Below are positions 8,879 through 18,210 of a DNA stretch of 64,000 nt, in pieces. Both the position numbers and the translations under genes were made by a program. How positions within the stretch are numbered: the stretch's first letter is position 1; every line of letters begins with the position of its first letter. The notes below the pieces were generated by a model that saw only the letters and a list, made by a program, of their open reading frames with translations, did not search any database and was not told where the DNA came from. Origin of the DNA: Solwaraspora sp. WMMD792 (GTDB lineage: Bacteria; Actinomycetota; Actinomycetes; Mycobacteriales; Micromonosporaceae); NCBI RefSeq assembly GCF_029626105.1, contig NZ_JARUBH010000009.1, positions 434,001 through 498,000 on the forward strand. The letters run 5' to 3'.

Positions 8879-9361
8879 GTGGCCAACAACGTGCCTGACG
8901 TTGACAGTGCACCCACGCTCCTGCTCGTCGGCTCGAGCGGTGGTCACCTCGCGCAGTTGCTTGCGCTCGAGCCGTGGTACGTCAACCGAACCCGGTGCTG
9001 GGTGACCTTCGACACGCCGGACGCCACGTCGCTGTTGCGTGGCGAGGATGTCATGTGGGCGCACCATCCGACGACCCGGAACCTGCGGAACCTGGTCCGC
9101 AATGCCCGGCTCGCCGCGCGGATCTTCCGGCGGCGGCGGGTCGCCGCCGTGATCACCACCGGTGCCGGAGTGGCCTTTCCCTTCGTGTTTCTTGCCTGGT
9201 TGCGCGGGGTGCCGGCGATCTACATCGAGGTCTATGACCGCATCGACACGGCGACGCTCACCGCGCGGCTGTGCCGCCCTTTCCTGTCGGCGATGCTCGT
9301 GCAGTGGGAGGAGCAGCGGCGCCAGTACCCGGAGGCGACCGTCGTCGGCAACCTGCTATAA
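8879..9361 (+). CDS. Alg14/PssD-like glycosyltransferase subunit
   Basis: 160 residues beginning at GTG 8879. The N-terminal motif LLLVGSSGGHLAQLLALEP is the hallmark of Alg14/PssD/EpsE-type proteins, which anchor and complete a two-subunit GT-B glycosyltransferase. A hydrophobic segment near residues 95-115 (AGVAFPFVFLAWLRGVPAIY) would sit at the membrane. The next gene encodes the matching Alg13/PssE-type catalytic half. The pair probably adds a sugar to the lipid-linked repeat unit on the cytoplasmic face. Confidence 0.85.
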   Translation: MANNVPDVDSAPTLLLVGSSGGHLAQLLALEPWYVNRTRCWVTFDTPDATSLLRGEDVMWAHHPTTRNLRNLVRNARLAARIFRRRRVAAVITTGAGVAFPFVFLAWLRGVPAIYIEVYDRIDTATLTARLCRPFLSAMLVQWEEQRRQYPEATVVGNLL

Positions 9362-9434
9362 CTGTGCGCATTTATAAACGACGATGACATGTCAACGTAA
9401 CAAGAGTAGAAGTGGCCAGGTCAAGGAGTTGATC

Positions 9435-10061
9435 GTGGTGGAATCCGCGTTGTCGAACACCGGGCCGACCAGCGTCGCCGCACGAATCCCCCGGCAGCGC
9501 GGTGGGTCGCGTACCGGCACCATCCTGGTCGCTGTCGGAACCGACCGGCACCGGTTCGACCGGCTGATCGGCTGGCTGGAGGACTGGCACGCCGCTGCCG
9601 CCGACCGAGCCGAGCTGATTGTGCAGTACGGGCACAGCCGGGCACCGGAGCTGGCCGGGGCGATCGACTTTCTCGACCACGACGCCCTGCAACAGGCTAT
9701 GCAGCGGGCCACCCTGGTGGTGTGCCACGGCGGCCCGGCGACCATCCTCGAAGCCCGTCGGCACCGGCATCTGCCGATCGTCGTACCCCGGGATCCCACT
9801 CTGGACGAGCACGTCGACGACCATCAGATGCTGTTCGCCCGCCGGCTGGCCGACGCCGGGCTGATCCGGCTCTGCCAGTCGCGTACGGCGCTGTTCGAGG
9901 CGCTGGAGGCCGGGCTGCGCGCCCCGGCGAGCTTCGGCGTCACCGCCGACGCCGGCACCGACACGGCACGACTCGCGGCCGTCGCCCGGGTCGGCGAGAT
10001 CATCGAAGGGCTGATCTCGTCGGCGAACCCGCGCCGCGTGCTCAGCCGGCGGTCGCGTTGA
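9435..10061 (+). CDS. Alg13/PssE-like glycosyltransferase subunit (GT28 C-terminal fold)
   Basis: 208 residues from GTG 9435, preceded by AAGGAG at 9423-9428; an ATG at 9384 lacks a ribosome site. The core ILVAVGTDRHRFDRLIGW and the nucleotide-sugar-binding stretch VVCHGGPATILEARRHRHLP match the C-terminal half of GT28/MurG enzymes. As in Alg13 it lacks an acceptor domain, which the preceding Alg14-like gene supplies. An AT-rich 73-bp gap separates the halves. Its stop overlaps the next gene start by 4 bp. Confidence 0.85.
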   Translation: MVESALSNTGPTSVAARIPRQRGGSRTGTILVAVGTDRHRFDRLIGWLEDWHAAAADRAELIVQYGHSRAPELAGAIDFLDHDALQQAMQRATLVVCHGGPATILEARRHRHLPIVVPRDPTLDEHVDDHQMLFARRLADAGLIRLCQSRTALFEALEAGLRAPASFGVTADAGTDTARLAAVARVGEIIEGLISSANPRRVLSRRSR

Positions 10062-10981
10062 CCGCCGGCCGGGCCCCGACGATCAGCGTCGTGGTCCCCA
10101 CCCGGGACCGGCCCGAGCTGCTACGCGAGGCCATCGCCGCGATTTGCGAGCAGGACTATCCGGCACCTGTCGACGTGGTCGTGGTCTACGATCAGTCCAC
10201 CCCGGACACCACGCTGGCCAGTGACGACCCGCACCGGCCGGTCCGGGTGATCAGCAACGGCCGGACCGCCGGCCTGGCCGGTGCCCGCAACAGCGGCATC
10301 CTGGCCGCGACCGGCGAGCTGGTCGCGTTCTGTGATGACGACGACCGGTGGCTCCCCGGCAAGCTCGCCGCCCAGGTCGACGAGCTGCTCGCCCACCCGG
10401 ACGCCGAGTTCGTCAGCTGCGGCATCCAGGTCAGCTACGACGGCACCGTCAACGACCGGGTGCTCGACCTCGACAGCGTGTCGCTCGCCGCGCTGCTGCG
10501 GGACCGGATGACCGAGCTGCACCCGTCGACCTTCCTGATCCGCCGCGCGGCGCTGGTCGACGGCTTCGGGCTGGTCGACGAGGAGATTCCGGGCAGCTAC
10601 GCGGAGGACTACGAGTTCCTGCTCCGGGCCGCCCGCAGCGCGCCGCTGCGCAACCTACGTACGCCGTACGTGCTGGTCCGCTGGCACAAGCGGTCCTATT
10701 TCGCGCAGCGCTGGGACACCATCGCCACCGCCCTGCAGTGGCTGCTGGACCGCTACCCGGAGTTCGCCACCGAGCCGGCCGGCGAGGCCCGGGTCGCCGG
10801 ACAGATCGCCTTCGCCGAGGCCGCGGCCGGGCACCGCCGCGGGGCGATCCGCTGGGCCCGGCACACCCTGGCCCGCAACCCGCGCGAGCCGCGCGCCTAC
10901 CTCGCCCTCGCCGTCGCCAGCCGAGCGGTACGGCCGGACCTGGTGCTCCGTACCCTGCACAAGCGCGGCCGGGGCATCTGA
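10058..10981 (+). CDS. Family 2 glycosyltransferase (GT-A)
   Basis: 307 residues from TTG 10058, which sits in a TTGA overlap with the previous stop. The GT-A nucleotide-binding start ISVVVPTRDRPELLREAI is present. The DxD-type motif lies within LVAFCDDDDRWLPGKL, and the acceptor-side YAEDYEFLLRAAR ends the catalytic part. The C-terminal 70 residues look helical and TPR-like (AHRRGAIRWARHTLARNPRE). It is cytosolic and probably completes the repeat unit. TTG is the only start that keeps the whole fold and the overlap. Confidence 0.88.
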   Translation: MTAGRAPTISVVVPTRDRPELLREAIAAICEQDYPAPVDVVVVYDQSTPDTTLASDDPHRPVRVISNGRTAGLAGARNSGILAATGELVAFCDDDDRWLPGKLAAQVDELLAHPDAEFVSCGIQVSYDGTVNDRVLDLDSVSLAALLRDRMTELHPSTFLIRRAALVDGFGLVDEEIPGSYAEDYEFLLRAARSAPLRNLRTPYVLVRWHKRSYFAQRWDTIATALQWLLDRYPEFATEPAGEARVAGQIAFAEAAAGHRRGAIRWARHTLARNPREPRAYLALAVASRAVRPDLVLRTLHKRGRGI

Positions 10982-11175
10982 CACCGGTACGTGCCGCCCT
11001 GCTCGCCGGTGTCCACTAGGTCGCCTTTGGAGGTTGATTGGTGGGGTTCGCCGCTGCCGTTGGTGCTTGATTCAGTTCGTACTCAGATTCTTCCCATATT
11101 TACGCTCTGGCGTCTTTTGGTGACGCTGTGGTCGCCGTAGGGTGCTGGCTACCTGTGTTGATCTTCGGGGTGGCT

Positions 11176-11445
11176 ATGTCGGATCGTCGGGCTGGTCGGG
11201 TGTGGTTGTCGGGTGTGCCGTGCCGGGTCGCTGGGGTGACGGTGGTGGTGGCGTCCGCGTTGGTGGCTCCGCAGGAGGTGGCTGCGCCGGTGGGGACGGC
11301 GGTGGAGCCGGAGGTGGCCCAGCGGTCGGTGCCGGTGGCGGAGCATGTGCCGGCTGGGGTGGACGGCGAGGCGTCGCTGGCGGATTTGCCTGCGATTGGC
11401 AGACTAGAACCTCTGCGATTGGCAGACTATGGGTCCTGCGTTTAG
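11176..11445 (+). pseudogene. Orphan N-terminal fragment of a secreted protein (possible RHS/wall-protein remnant)
   Basis: From ATG 11176 the frame encodes a basic N-terminus (MSDRRAGRVWL), a hydrophobic export segment (VAGVTVVVASALVAPQE) and a Val/Pro-rich stretch, then stops after 89 residues. Very large RHS-type secreted proteins of this bacterial group begin in this way, and the body of the gene is missing. The break lies at a 16-bp direct repeat. I read it as the truncated head of a larger gene; a small secreted protein is possible. Confidence 0.35.
11391..11429. repeat. 16-bp direct repeat TGCGATTGGCAGACTA
   Basis: Two identical copies lie at 11391-11406 and 11414-11429, separated by 7 bases. 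They fall exactly where the secreted-protein fragment ends and just upstream of the ATPase gene (start 11458). This could be a recombination junction or paired operator half-sites for the ATPase promoter. Confidence 0.7.
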
Positions 11446-11457
11446 TAGAGTGCCTCT

Positions 11458-12726
11458 GTGGTCGAGTATCGGCGCCGCGTCCTGGACGGCACGCTGGATG
11501 AGCTTCAGCCGCATCTTCGTGCCTTGTCGATCCACGGGCCGAAGGGGGTTGGGAAGACAGCGACGGCGATGCAACGAGCCGCGTCGGTCATCGATCTCAG
11601 TCTGGCCGCCCAGCGCGAGATCGTCACGGCTGACCCGTCGATCCTGACCCGGCTGCCGGGGCCGGTGCTGGTGGACGAGTGGCAGCGCCTGCCCGAGGTG
11701 TGGGACTACGTGCGGCGTGCCGTCGATGCCGGCTCCCCGCCCGGTCACTTCATTGTCGCTGGAAGCTCGGCACCGCGGGGCGCAGTCGTCCACTCCGGTG
11801 CCGGGCGGATGGTGCCGATGCGGATGCGGCCGCTGAGTCTGGCCGAGCGGGCCATCGAAACGCCGACCGTGAGCCTGGCGGCGCTGCTGGCGGGCGACCG
11901 CGTCGTCGGCGGTGCCACCAAGCTCCGGTTGACGGACTATGTCGAGGAGATCGTGGCGTCGGGCTTTCCTGCCATCCGTGGATTGCCGCCTCGGGTGCGT
12001 CGAAGGGAGTTGGACGCGTACCTGGACAACGTCGTCCAGCGGGAGTTCCCCGAGCAGGGCTATCCGGTTCGCCGGCCGGCCGTGCTGCGTGCGTGGCTAG
12101 CCGCGTACGCGGCCGCGACATCAACCACGACGGCGTACTCGAAGATTCTCGACGCGGCAACCGCCGGGCTGGCGAACAAACCGGCCAAGGAGACCACCCT
12201 CGCCTACCGCGACGCCCTGACATCACTGTGGCTACTCGATGCGATACCGCCGTGGATTCCCAGCCACAACCACCTGGACCGGCTCGGCCAAGCGGCCAAA
12301 CACCACCTTGCCGACCCAGCGTTGGCTGCCCGGCTGCTCGGGCTCGACGGCGCCGCGCTGTTGCGCGCCGAGCAGGGCAGCACGGACCGGCCAGAAGGCA
12401 CGATCCTCGGCGCGCTCTTCGAGCACCTCGCCGCGCTGAGCATTCACACCTACGCAGAGGCCGCGGAGGCCCGAGTTGGTCATCTGCGCACCCGCAACGG
12501 CGATCACGAGGTGGACCTGATCGTCCAACACGCGGACGGCCGAGTGCTGGGTGTCGAAGTCAAGCTGGCCGATCGCGTCGAGGACGCCGACACAAAGCAC
12601 CTGCGATGGCTCCGCGACCGCATCGGCAAGGAGCTGATCGATGGAATTGTCGTGTACGCGGGCGAACACGCCTTTCGGCGCCGCGACGACATCGCGGTCG
12701 TACCGCTGGCCCTACTCGGCCCGTGA
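11458..12726 (+). CDS. AAA ATPase with DUF4143 and PD-(D/E)XK-like C-terminus
   Basis: 422 residues. Walker A is GPKGVGKT (residues 27-34) and Walker B is LVDEWQRLP (Asp73-Glu74). The middle carries the DUF4143 pattern around YVEEIVASGFPAIRGLP. The C-terminus has GDHEVDLIVQ followed by GVEVKLA, the D...ExK arrangement of the nuclease-like fold found in this ATPase family. These proteins are common, mobile and functionally obscure, and some act with toxin or defence modules. The GTG start is at 11458. It stands alone between gene fragments on both sides, suggesting an acquired gene. Confidence 0.85.
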   Translation: MVEYRRRVLDGTLDELQPHLRALSIHGPKGVGKTATAMQRAASVIDLSLAAQREIVTADPSILTRLPGPVLVDEWQRLPEVWDYVRRAVDAGSPPGHFIVAGSSAPRGAVVHSGAGRMVPMRMRPLSLAERAIETPTVSLAALLAGDRVVGGATKLRLTDYVEEIVASGFPAIRGLPPRVRRRELDAYLDNVVQREFPEQGYPVRRPAVLRAWLAAYAAATSTTTAYSKILDAATAGLANKPAKETTLAYRDALTSLWLLDAIPPWIPSHNHLDRLGQAAKHHLADPALAARLLGLDGAALLRAEQGSTDRPEGTILGALFEHLAALSIHTYAEAAEARVGHLRTRNGDHEVDLIVQHADGRVLGVEVKLADRVEDADTKHLRWLRDRIGKELIDGIVVYAGEHAFRRRDDIAVVPLALLGP

Positions 12727-12759
12727 CCCTGAACGAGGCACCATCCGGCGCGGGTCGGC

Positions 12760-12840
12760 GGCAGCGACGTCATGCGCGAGCAGCTCACCCACCTTGTGTC
12801 CAGCAGACAGGCGAACGTCACCGTCTGGTCAGTGCAGGGG
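12760..12840 (+). pseudogene. Remnant of a DUF5753-type XRE regulator
   Basis: Immediately downstream of the ATPase, a short frame reads VMREQLTHLVSSRQANVTV. This closely resembles the conserved middle of DUF5753 domains, which sit at the C-terminus of many actinomycete XRE regulators. No helix-turn-helix region or full domain surrounds it, and it runs straight into the convergent hutH end. It is probably a decayed gene fragment. Confidence 0.35.
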
Positions 12841-14370
12841 GCCGATCTCGGATTCGATCGCGGTGCGCAGCTCCCGGCCGGCGACCACGTCTCGGACGGC
12901 TTCCAGCACCGGGGCCAGGAAGATGTCCGGCCCCGGCTGACCGGCCAATGCGCCGACCAGCTTCACCGCCGCCTGGCCGGCCGGCGACGGCCGTAACGGG
13001 GCGCGCAGCTGCAGACCGCGTACCGCCGCCAGCAGCTCCACCGCCAGCAGGCTGGTCAGGTTGTCCAGCACGGTACGCAGCTTGCGGGTCGCCGCCCAGC
13101 CCATCGACACGTGATCCTCCTGCATCCCGGAGGTCGGCACCGAGTCCACCGAGGCCGGTGCGGCCAGCCGGCGGTTCTCCGCGACGATGCCGGCGGCGGT
13201 GTACTGGGCGATCATCAGCCCGGAGTTGACCCCGGCGTCCGGGGACAGGAACGCCGGCAGGCCCCGGGACCGGTTCACGTCCAGCAGCCGGTCCACCCGG
13301 CGTTCGCTGATCGACCCGACCTCGGCGGCCGCGATGGCCAGGAAGTCGGCGGCGAAGCCGAGTGGCGCGCCATGGAAGTTGCCGGTCGACTCGACCCGTC
13401 CGTCCGGCAGCACCACCGGGTTGTCCACCACCGACCGCAGCTCCCGGCCGGCGACCGTGCCGGCGAACGCCAGCGTGTCCCGGGCCGCCCCGGCCACCTG
13501 CGGCGCGCACCGCATCGAGTACGCGTCCTGCACCGCGTGCAGCAGATCGTCGCGGTGCGAGTCCATCACCGCCGAGTCCTGCAGCAGCCGGTGGATGTTG
13601 CCCGCCGACACGCCCTGACCGGGATGCGGCCGGATGGTGTGCAGGTCGGCCTGGAACGGCCGGTCCGAGCCGAGCATCGCTTCGATCGCCAGCGCGGCGG
13701 TGACGTCGGCCATGGTGAACAGGTGCCCGGCGTCCTCGACCGCCAGCAGCAGCATGCCGAGCATCCCGTCGGTGCCGTTGATCAGCGCCAGCCCCTCCTT
13801 GGCGGCCAGCTCCACCGGGGCCAGCCCGGCCCGACGCAATGCCACGGCGCCGTCGACCCGGTCCCCGGTGTCCGGGTCCCGCGCCCAGCCCTCGCCCATC
13901 AGCACCAGCGCGCAGTGCGCCAACGGCGCCAGGTCACCGGAGGCACCGAGCGACCCGTGCTCCGGCACCCACGGAGTGATCCGATGGTTGAGCAGGTCCA
14001 GCAGCGCCTGCGCGAGCAGCGGACGCACCCCGGAACGACCCAGCGCCAGCGACCGCACCCGCAGCACCAGCATGGCCCGGACCACCTCGTCGGGCATCGG
14101 CGCGCCGACCCCCGCCGCGTGCGAACGGATCAGCGCGTGCTGCAGCTCCGAACGCCGGTCCGGTGCGACGAAACTGCTGGCCAGCGCACCGAACCCGGTG
14201 GAGACGCCGTACACCGGGCGGCCGTCGCGTTCGATCGACTCGACGATGTCGCGGCTGCGGGTCATCGCCGCGACCGCACCGGGGCTCAACTCGACCCGTG
14301 CCCCGTCCCGGGCCACCGCCCGCACCTGTGCGGCGGTCATCCCGTCCGGTTCGATCGTCACAGTGGACAT
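12829..14370 (-). CDS. hutH: Histidine ammonia-lyase
   Basis: 513 residues, full length for the family. It removes ammonia from L-histidine to give urocanate, the first step of histidine breakdown. The self-cyclising MIO cofactor triad Ala143-Ser144-Gly145 lies in [14 protein letters not shown]. Other family signatures include YGVSTGFG and the late region [18 protein letters not shown]. It is the last gene of the leftward hut operon, and its start overlaps the end of hutI by 13 bp. Confidence is high because all catalytic landmarks and the pathway neighbours are present. Confidence 0.97.
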   Translation of the reverse strand: MSTVTIEPDGMTAAQVRAVARDGARVELSPGAVAAMTRSRDIVESIERDGRPVYGVSTGFGALASSFVAPDRRSELQHALIRSHAAGVGAPMPDEVVRAMLVLRVRSLALGRSGVRPLLAQALLDLLNHRITPWVPEHGSLGASGDLAPLAHCALVLMGEGWARDPDTGDRVDGAVALRRAGLAPVELAAKEGLALINGTDGMLGMLLLAVEDAGHLFTMADVTAALAIEAMLGSDRPFQADLHTIRPHPGQGVSAGNIHRLLQDSAVMDSHRDDLLHAVQDAYSMRCAPQVAGAARDTLAFAGTVAGRELRSVVDNPVVLPDGRVESTGNFHGAPLGFAADFLAIAAAEVGSISERRVDRLLDVNRSRGLPAFLSPDAGVNSGLMIAQYTAAGIVAENRRLAAPASVDSVPTSGMQEDHVSMGWAATRKLRTVLDNLTSLLAVELLAAVRGLQLRAPLRPSPAGQAAVKLVGALAGQPGPDIFLAPVLEAVRDVVAGRELRTAIESEIGPLH

Positions 14371-15542
14371 GTCGGTACTCCGTCGTGCAGGACCTGATGG
14401 ATCAGCGGCACACCCGGCCGGTAGGCCAGGTGCAGATGGGACGGTGCCTCGAGCAGCAGCAGGTCGGCGCGGGCACCCGGGCGCAGCACGCCGACGTCGG
14501 CGCGGCGCAGCGCTCGGGCACCGCCGGCGGTTGCCGCCCAGACCGCCTCCGCCGGGGTCATCGCCATTTCCCGGACCGCCAGCGCCACACAGAACGGCAT
14601 CGACGTGGTGTACGACGAACCCGGGTTACAGTCGGTGGCCAAGGCCACTGTGGCGCCGGCGTCGAGCAGCCGGCGGGCGTCCGGGTACGGCGACTGGGTG
14701 GAGAACTCCGCGCCCGGCAGCAGCGTCGCCACCGTTGACGACCCAGCCAGCGCGGCGACGTCCGCATCGGACAGATAGCTGCAGTGGTCGGCGCTGGCCG
14801 CCCCCAGCTCCACCGCCACCGCCACCCCAGGGCCGGGACCCAGCTGGTTGGCGTGCACCCGTAACCCCAGGCCGGCCGCGGCCCCGGCGGCCAGCACCGC
14901 GCGGGCCTGGTCGGCGTCGAACGCGCCGCGTTCGCAGAACACGTCCACCCAGCGGGCGTACGGGGCTGCGGCGGCCAGCATCGGGCCGGTGACCAGATCG
15001 ACGTAGCCGTCGGGGCGGTCCGCGTACTCGGCCGGCACCACATGGGCGCCGAGGAACGTCGTCTCGTCGGTGAACTCCGCCGCCACCCGCACCGACCTGG
15101 CCTCGTCGGTGACGCTGAGCCCGTACCCGCTCTTGATCTCGATCGTGGTGCTGCCCTGCCGCAGCGCCTCACGGCGCAGCCGCCCGACGGTGCAGCGCAG
15201 CTCGTCGTCGCTGGCGGCGCGGGTCGCCGCCACCGTGGTCCGGATGCCGCCGCCGTCGTAGCGGACCCCGGCCATCCGGGCGGCGAACTCGCCCGCCCGG
15301 TCCCCAGCGAAGACCAGATGCGCGTGACTGTCCACGAAACCGGGCAGGCCGGCCCGGCCGCCCGCGTCCAACCGCCGGTCGGCGGCCGGTGCGTGCGCCG
15401 CGCGCCCCACCCAGGCGACCCGGTCGCCGTCGACCAGCACCGCCGCGTCGGTGAGCAGCCCAAGCGGCCCGCCGTCGTGCGCAGGGTCGTTGGTGACCAG
15501 CTCCCCGATGCCGGTCACCAGCAGCGTGCCGCCCGCCGCCAT
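14358..15542 (-). CDS. hutI: Imidazolonepropionase
   Basis: 394 residues from ATG 15542, in a TGATG overlap with hutF. It hydrolyses 4-imidazolone-5-propionate to N-formimidoyl-L-glutamate (third step). It is an amidohydrolase-superfamily TIM barrel: metal-binding [14 protein letters not shown], then EIKSGYGLS, the late metal ligand in VHANQLGPG, and the Asp in [11 protein letters not shown]. In-frame codons upstream of 15542 encode only low-complexity Arg/Gly and overlap hutF, so they are rejected as the start. Confidence 0.96.
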   Translation of the reverse strand: MAAGGTLLVTGIGELVTNDPAHDGGPLGLLTDAAVLVDGDRVAWVGRAAHAPAADRRLDAGGRAGLPGFVDSHAHLVFAGDRAGEFAARMAGVRYDGGGIRTTVAATRAASDDELRCTVGRLRREALRQGSTTIEIKSGYGLSVTDEARSVRVAAEFTDETTFLGAHVVPAEYADRPDGYVDLVTGPMLAAAAPYARWVDVFCERGAFDADQARAVLAAGAAAGLGLRVHANQLGPGPGVAVAVELGAASADHCSYLSDADVAALAGSSTVATLLPGAEFSTQSPYPDARRLLDAGATVALATDCNPGSSYTTSMPFCVALAVREMAMTPAEAVWAATAGGARALRRADVGVLRPGARADLLLLEAPSHLHLAYRPGVPLIHQVLHDGVPTCPL

Positions 15543-16861
15543 CACCGGGTCAACGCCCGGATCGCGGCGACCAGTTCGGTCGGTACGTCGACGTGCAGAT
15601 GCCGGCCGTCGGCGACCACCGGACGGCCGTCGACCACCACGTCGGTGACGTCGGCGGCGGTCGCCGCGAACACCAGCCCGGCCGGGTCGACCCCGGCGGT
15701 CCGTACGCTGTCGCATCGGACGGTGACCAGGTCGGCGCGGGCGCCGACCGCGATCCGGCCGGCGTCGGCCCAGCCCAGCGCGGCGTGCCCGGCTCCGGCG
15801 GCCATCGAGATCAGCTCGCCGGGGGAGAAGTGCCCCCGCCGGCCGGTACGCAGCCGCTCGTGTGTCTCCACCGCCCGTGCCTCCTCGAACAGGTCGACCA
15901 CCGCGTGGCTGTCACTGCCCACGCTGAGCGTGACCCCGGCGGCCGCCAGCGGGCCGGCCGGGCCGATCCCGTCGGCCAGGTCCCGCTCGGTGGTCGGGCA
16001 GAGGCAGACCCCGGCCCGCGCTCCGGCCAGCAGCGTCACGTCGGTATCGGTCAGGTGGGTGGCGTGCACCGCGGTCGTCGTCGGGCCGAGCACCCCGGCG
16101 TCGGCCAGCAGCGCCGTCGGGGTCCGACCGTACCGGGCCAGACAGGCCGCGTTCTCCGCCGGCTGCTCCGACAGGTGCACGTGCAGCGGGGCACCCCGCT
16201 GCGCCGCCGCCCCGGCGACGACCGGCAGCTCGGCGGCCGGTACCGCCCGTACCGAGTGGACCGCCGCGCCGGCCCGGACGTGGTCGCCGGTGGGCCGCCA
16301 CCCGGCGGACCGGTCCGCCCAGTCGGCCGCGTCGGCGTCGCCGAACCGGCGCTGCACCCCGGCCAGCGGTGCCCCGTCCACCCCGGCGGTCAGGTAGCAG
16401 GTGTCCAGCAGGGTGAGTCGCAGCCCGGCGTAGGTGGCGGCCTGCGCGAGCGCGTCGGACATCACGTTCGGCTCGGCGTAGCGCCGGCCCTGCGGATCGT
16501 GGTGCAGGTAGTGGAACTCGCCGACGCAGGTCACCCCGGCGAGCGCCGCCTCGGCGTACACCGCGCGGGCCAGCGCCAGGTAGCTGTCCGGGTCGAGGCG
16601 CCCGGCGACCGCGTACATCCGGTCCCGCCAGGTCCAGAAGCTGCCCCGGTCGTCGTGGGTCCGCCCGCGCAGCGCCCGGTGGAAGGCGTGCGAGTGGGTG
16701 TCGGCCAGGCCGGGCAGGGTCACCCCGGCGAGCCTCGGTACGCCCGGCGGTGCCGCCACCCCGGCGGTGACCGCGGTGAACCGGCCCGCCTCGGCCTCGA
16801 TCAGCACCCCGGCCGCCGGGGCCGGCCCACCCAGCCAGGCGTGTTCGGCGTACCACCTCAT
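15542..16861 (-). CDS. hutF: Formimidoylglutamate deiminase
   Basis: 439 residues. It converts N-formimidoyl-L-glutamate to N-formyl-L-glutamate plus ammonia, the branch used when hutG formiminoglutamase is absent. The amidohydrolase landmarks are [18 protein letters not shown] near residue 60, then [24 protein letters not shown] and [15 protein letters not shown]. The N-terminus [12 protein letters not shown] is typical of HutF. I chose ATG 16861; the preceding gene ends 56 bp upstream. A long in-frame extension upstream runs antisense through the M20 gene and is not coding. Confidence 0.94.
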   Translation of the reverse strand: MRWYAEHAWLGGPAPAAGVLIEAEAGRFTAVTAGVAAPPGVPRLAGVTLPGLADTHSHAFHRALRGRTHDDRGSFWTWRDRMYAVAGRLDPDSYLALARAVYAEAALAGVTCVGEFHYLHHDPQGRRYAEPNVMSDALAQAATYAGLRLTLLDTCYLTAGVDGAPLAGVQRRFGDADAADWADRSAGWRPTGDHVRAGAAVHSVRAVPAAELPVVAGAAAQRGAPLHVHLSEQPAENAACLARYGRTPTALLADAGVLGPTTTAVHATHLTDTDVTLLAGARAGVCLCPTTERDLADGIGPAGPLAAAGVTLSVGSDSHAVVDLFEEARAVETHERLRTGRRGHFSPGELISMAAGAGHAALGWADAGRIAVGARADLVTVRCDSVRTAGVDPAGLVFAATAADVTDVVVDGRPVVADGRHLHVDVPTELVAAIRALTR

Positions 16862-16917
16862 CCGCGCCGCCCCGGTTGCCGGCACCTTCGTCCGGGCCGC
16901 CCGATCCGCCGGCCGCC

Positions 16918-18210
16918 TCATTCGCCGGCCAGGTCGGCCAGCGCGGCGGCGAGGGCCCGCACCCCGGCGGCGCAGTCGTCGTCGGTGGCGTGCTCGTCCG
17001 GGGCGTGCGACACCCCGGTCGGATTCCGTACGAAGATCATCGCCGTCGGCACGTGTCCGGCCAGGACGCCGGCGTCGTGCCCGGCGGCGGTTGGCAGCAC
17101 CGGCACCGCGCCGGTCGGCAGCACCGGCACCGCGCCGGTCCGCCGCGCACCCACCGCCATGGCGATCCGGTCGGTCAGGTCCGGGTCGAAGGCGACCGGC
17201 GGGCTGTCCGACTCGCGGACCACCGCCACCGACGTACCGTCCGCCTGTGCCCGGGCCGCCGCGTCGGCCCCGACCGCCTCGACCAGCGTGGCCAGTGCGG
17301 TGGTGTCGGCGGCCCGCGCGTCCAGCCAGGCGTGCACCTGGGCCGGGATCGCGTTGGTGGCGTTGGGCCGCACCGAGATCCGGCCGATGGTGGCGTGCGC
17401 GCCCAGCCGGCGGGCCTGCGCATCGGCGGCGAGTACGGTGTGCGCGCAGGTCAGCATCGGGTCCCGGCGGTCGACCATCCGGGTGGTGCCGGCGTGGTCG
17501 CCGGACCCGGTGAACTCCAGCCGCCACCGGCCGTGCGGCCAGATAATGCTGGCCACCCCGACCGGGGCGCCGAGGTCGACCAACGCCCGGCCCTGCTCGA
17601 CGTGCAGCTCGACGAAGACCCCGATCCTGGCCAGCCGGTCCGGGTCCGGTCCGGCCGCCGCCGGGTCGGCGCCGGCCGCCCGCATCGCCTCGGCCACCGT
17701 CACCCCGTCGGAGTCGGTCAGCGCCAGCGCGTACTGCGCAGACACGCCGCCGGTGAGCAGCCGCGATCCGAGGCAGGCCAGGCCGAACCGGCCCCCCTCC
17801 TCCTCGACGAACGCGGCGACGGTCACCGGCCGGGCCGGGGTGAACCCACGGTCCCGCAGCTCGTCGACGGCGAGCAGCGCCGACACGATGCCCAGCGGCC
17901 CGTCGTAGCCGCCGCCGTGCGGCACCGAGTCGAAGTGGCTGCCGGTCACCACCGCCGGGGCATCGGGGTCCACACCAGACGGTACCCAGTCGGCCCACAG
18001 GTTGCCGTTGCCGTCGGCCCGCACCGCAAGCCCGCGTCGGACCGCCTCGGTGGTGAACCACTCCCGGCAGGTCAGCTCCGCCGCCGACCAGGCGTAGCGC
18101 AGGTAGCCGCCGGTGCCCGGGTCACGGCCGATGTCGGCCAGCTGCGCCCACATCGCCCGGAACCGTTCGACCAGCGGATCAGCGGCGGTCACCGGGGCCG
18201 GGCCGGTCAT
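16918..18210 (-). CDS. M20 family amidohydrolase (allantoate-amidohydrolase-like) in the hut operon
   Basis: 430 residues of the M20/AtzC group of metal-dependent amidases that includes allantoate amidohydrolase and N-carbamoyl-amino-acid hydrolases. Metal-binding stretches are [19 protein letters not shown] and [19 protein letters not shown]. The dimerisation-domain segment [17 protein letters not shown] and the C-terminal [12 protein letters not shown] ligand region are present. It overlaps hutU by 4 bp (ATGA) and precedes hutF. There is no HutG-type deformylase in the operon, so this enzyme is the obvious candidate for cleaving N-formyl-L-glutamate to glutamate and formate. That role is inferred from context. 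Confidence 0.85.
   Translation of the reverse strand: MTGPAPVTAADPLVERFRAMWAQLADIGRDPGTGGYLRYAWSAAELTCREWFTTEAVRRGLAVRADGNGNLWADWVPSGVDPDAPAVVTGSHFDSVPHGGGYDGPLGIVSALLAVDELRDRGFTPARPVTVAAFVEEEGGRFGLACLGSRLLTGGVSAQYALALTDSDGVTVAEAMRAAGADPAAAGPDPDRLARIGVFVELHVEQGRALVDLGAPVGVASIIWPHGRWRLEFTGSGDHAGTTRMVDRRDPMLTCAHTVLAADAQARRLGAHATIGRISVRPNATNAIPAQVHAWLDARAADTTALATLVEAVGADAAARAQADGTSVAVVRESDSPPVAFDPDLTDRIAMAVGARRTGAVPVLPTGAVPVLPTAAGHDAGVLAGHVPTAMIFVRNPTGVSHAPDEHATDDDCAAGVRALAAALADLAGE

Noticed and set aside
13111-14397. 428-codon rightward frame across hutH
   Set aside because: Shadow of hutH in a GC-rich antisense frame; no recognisable fold.
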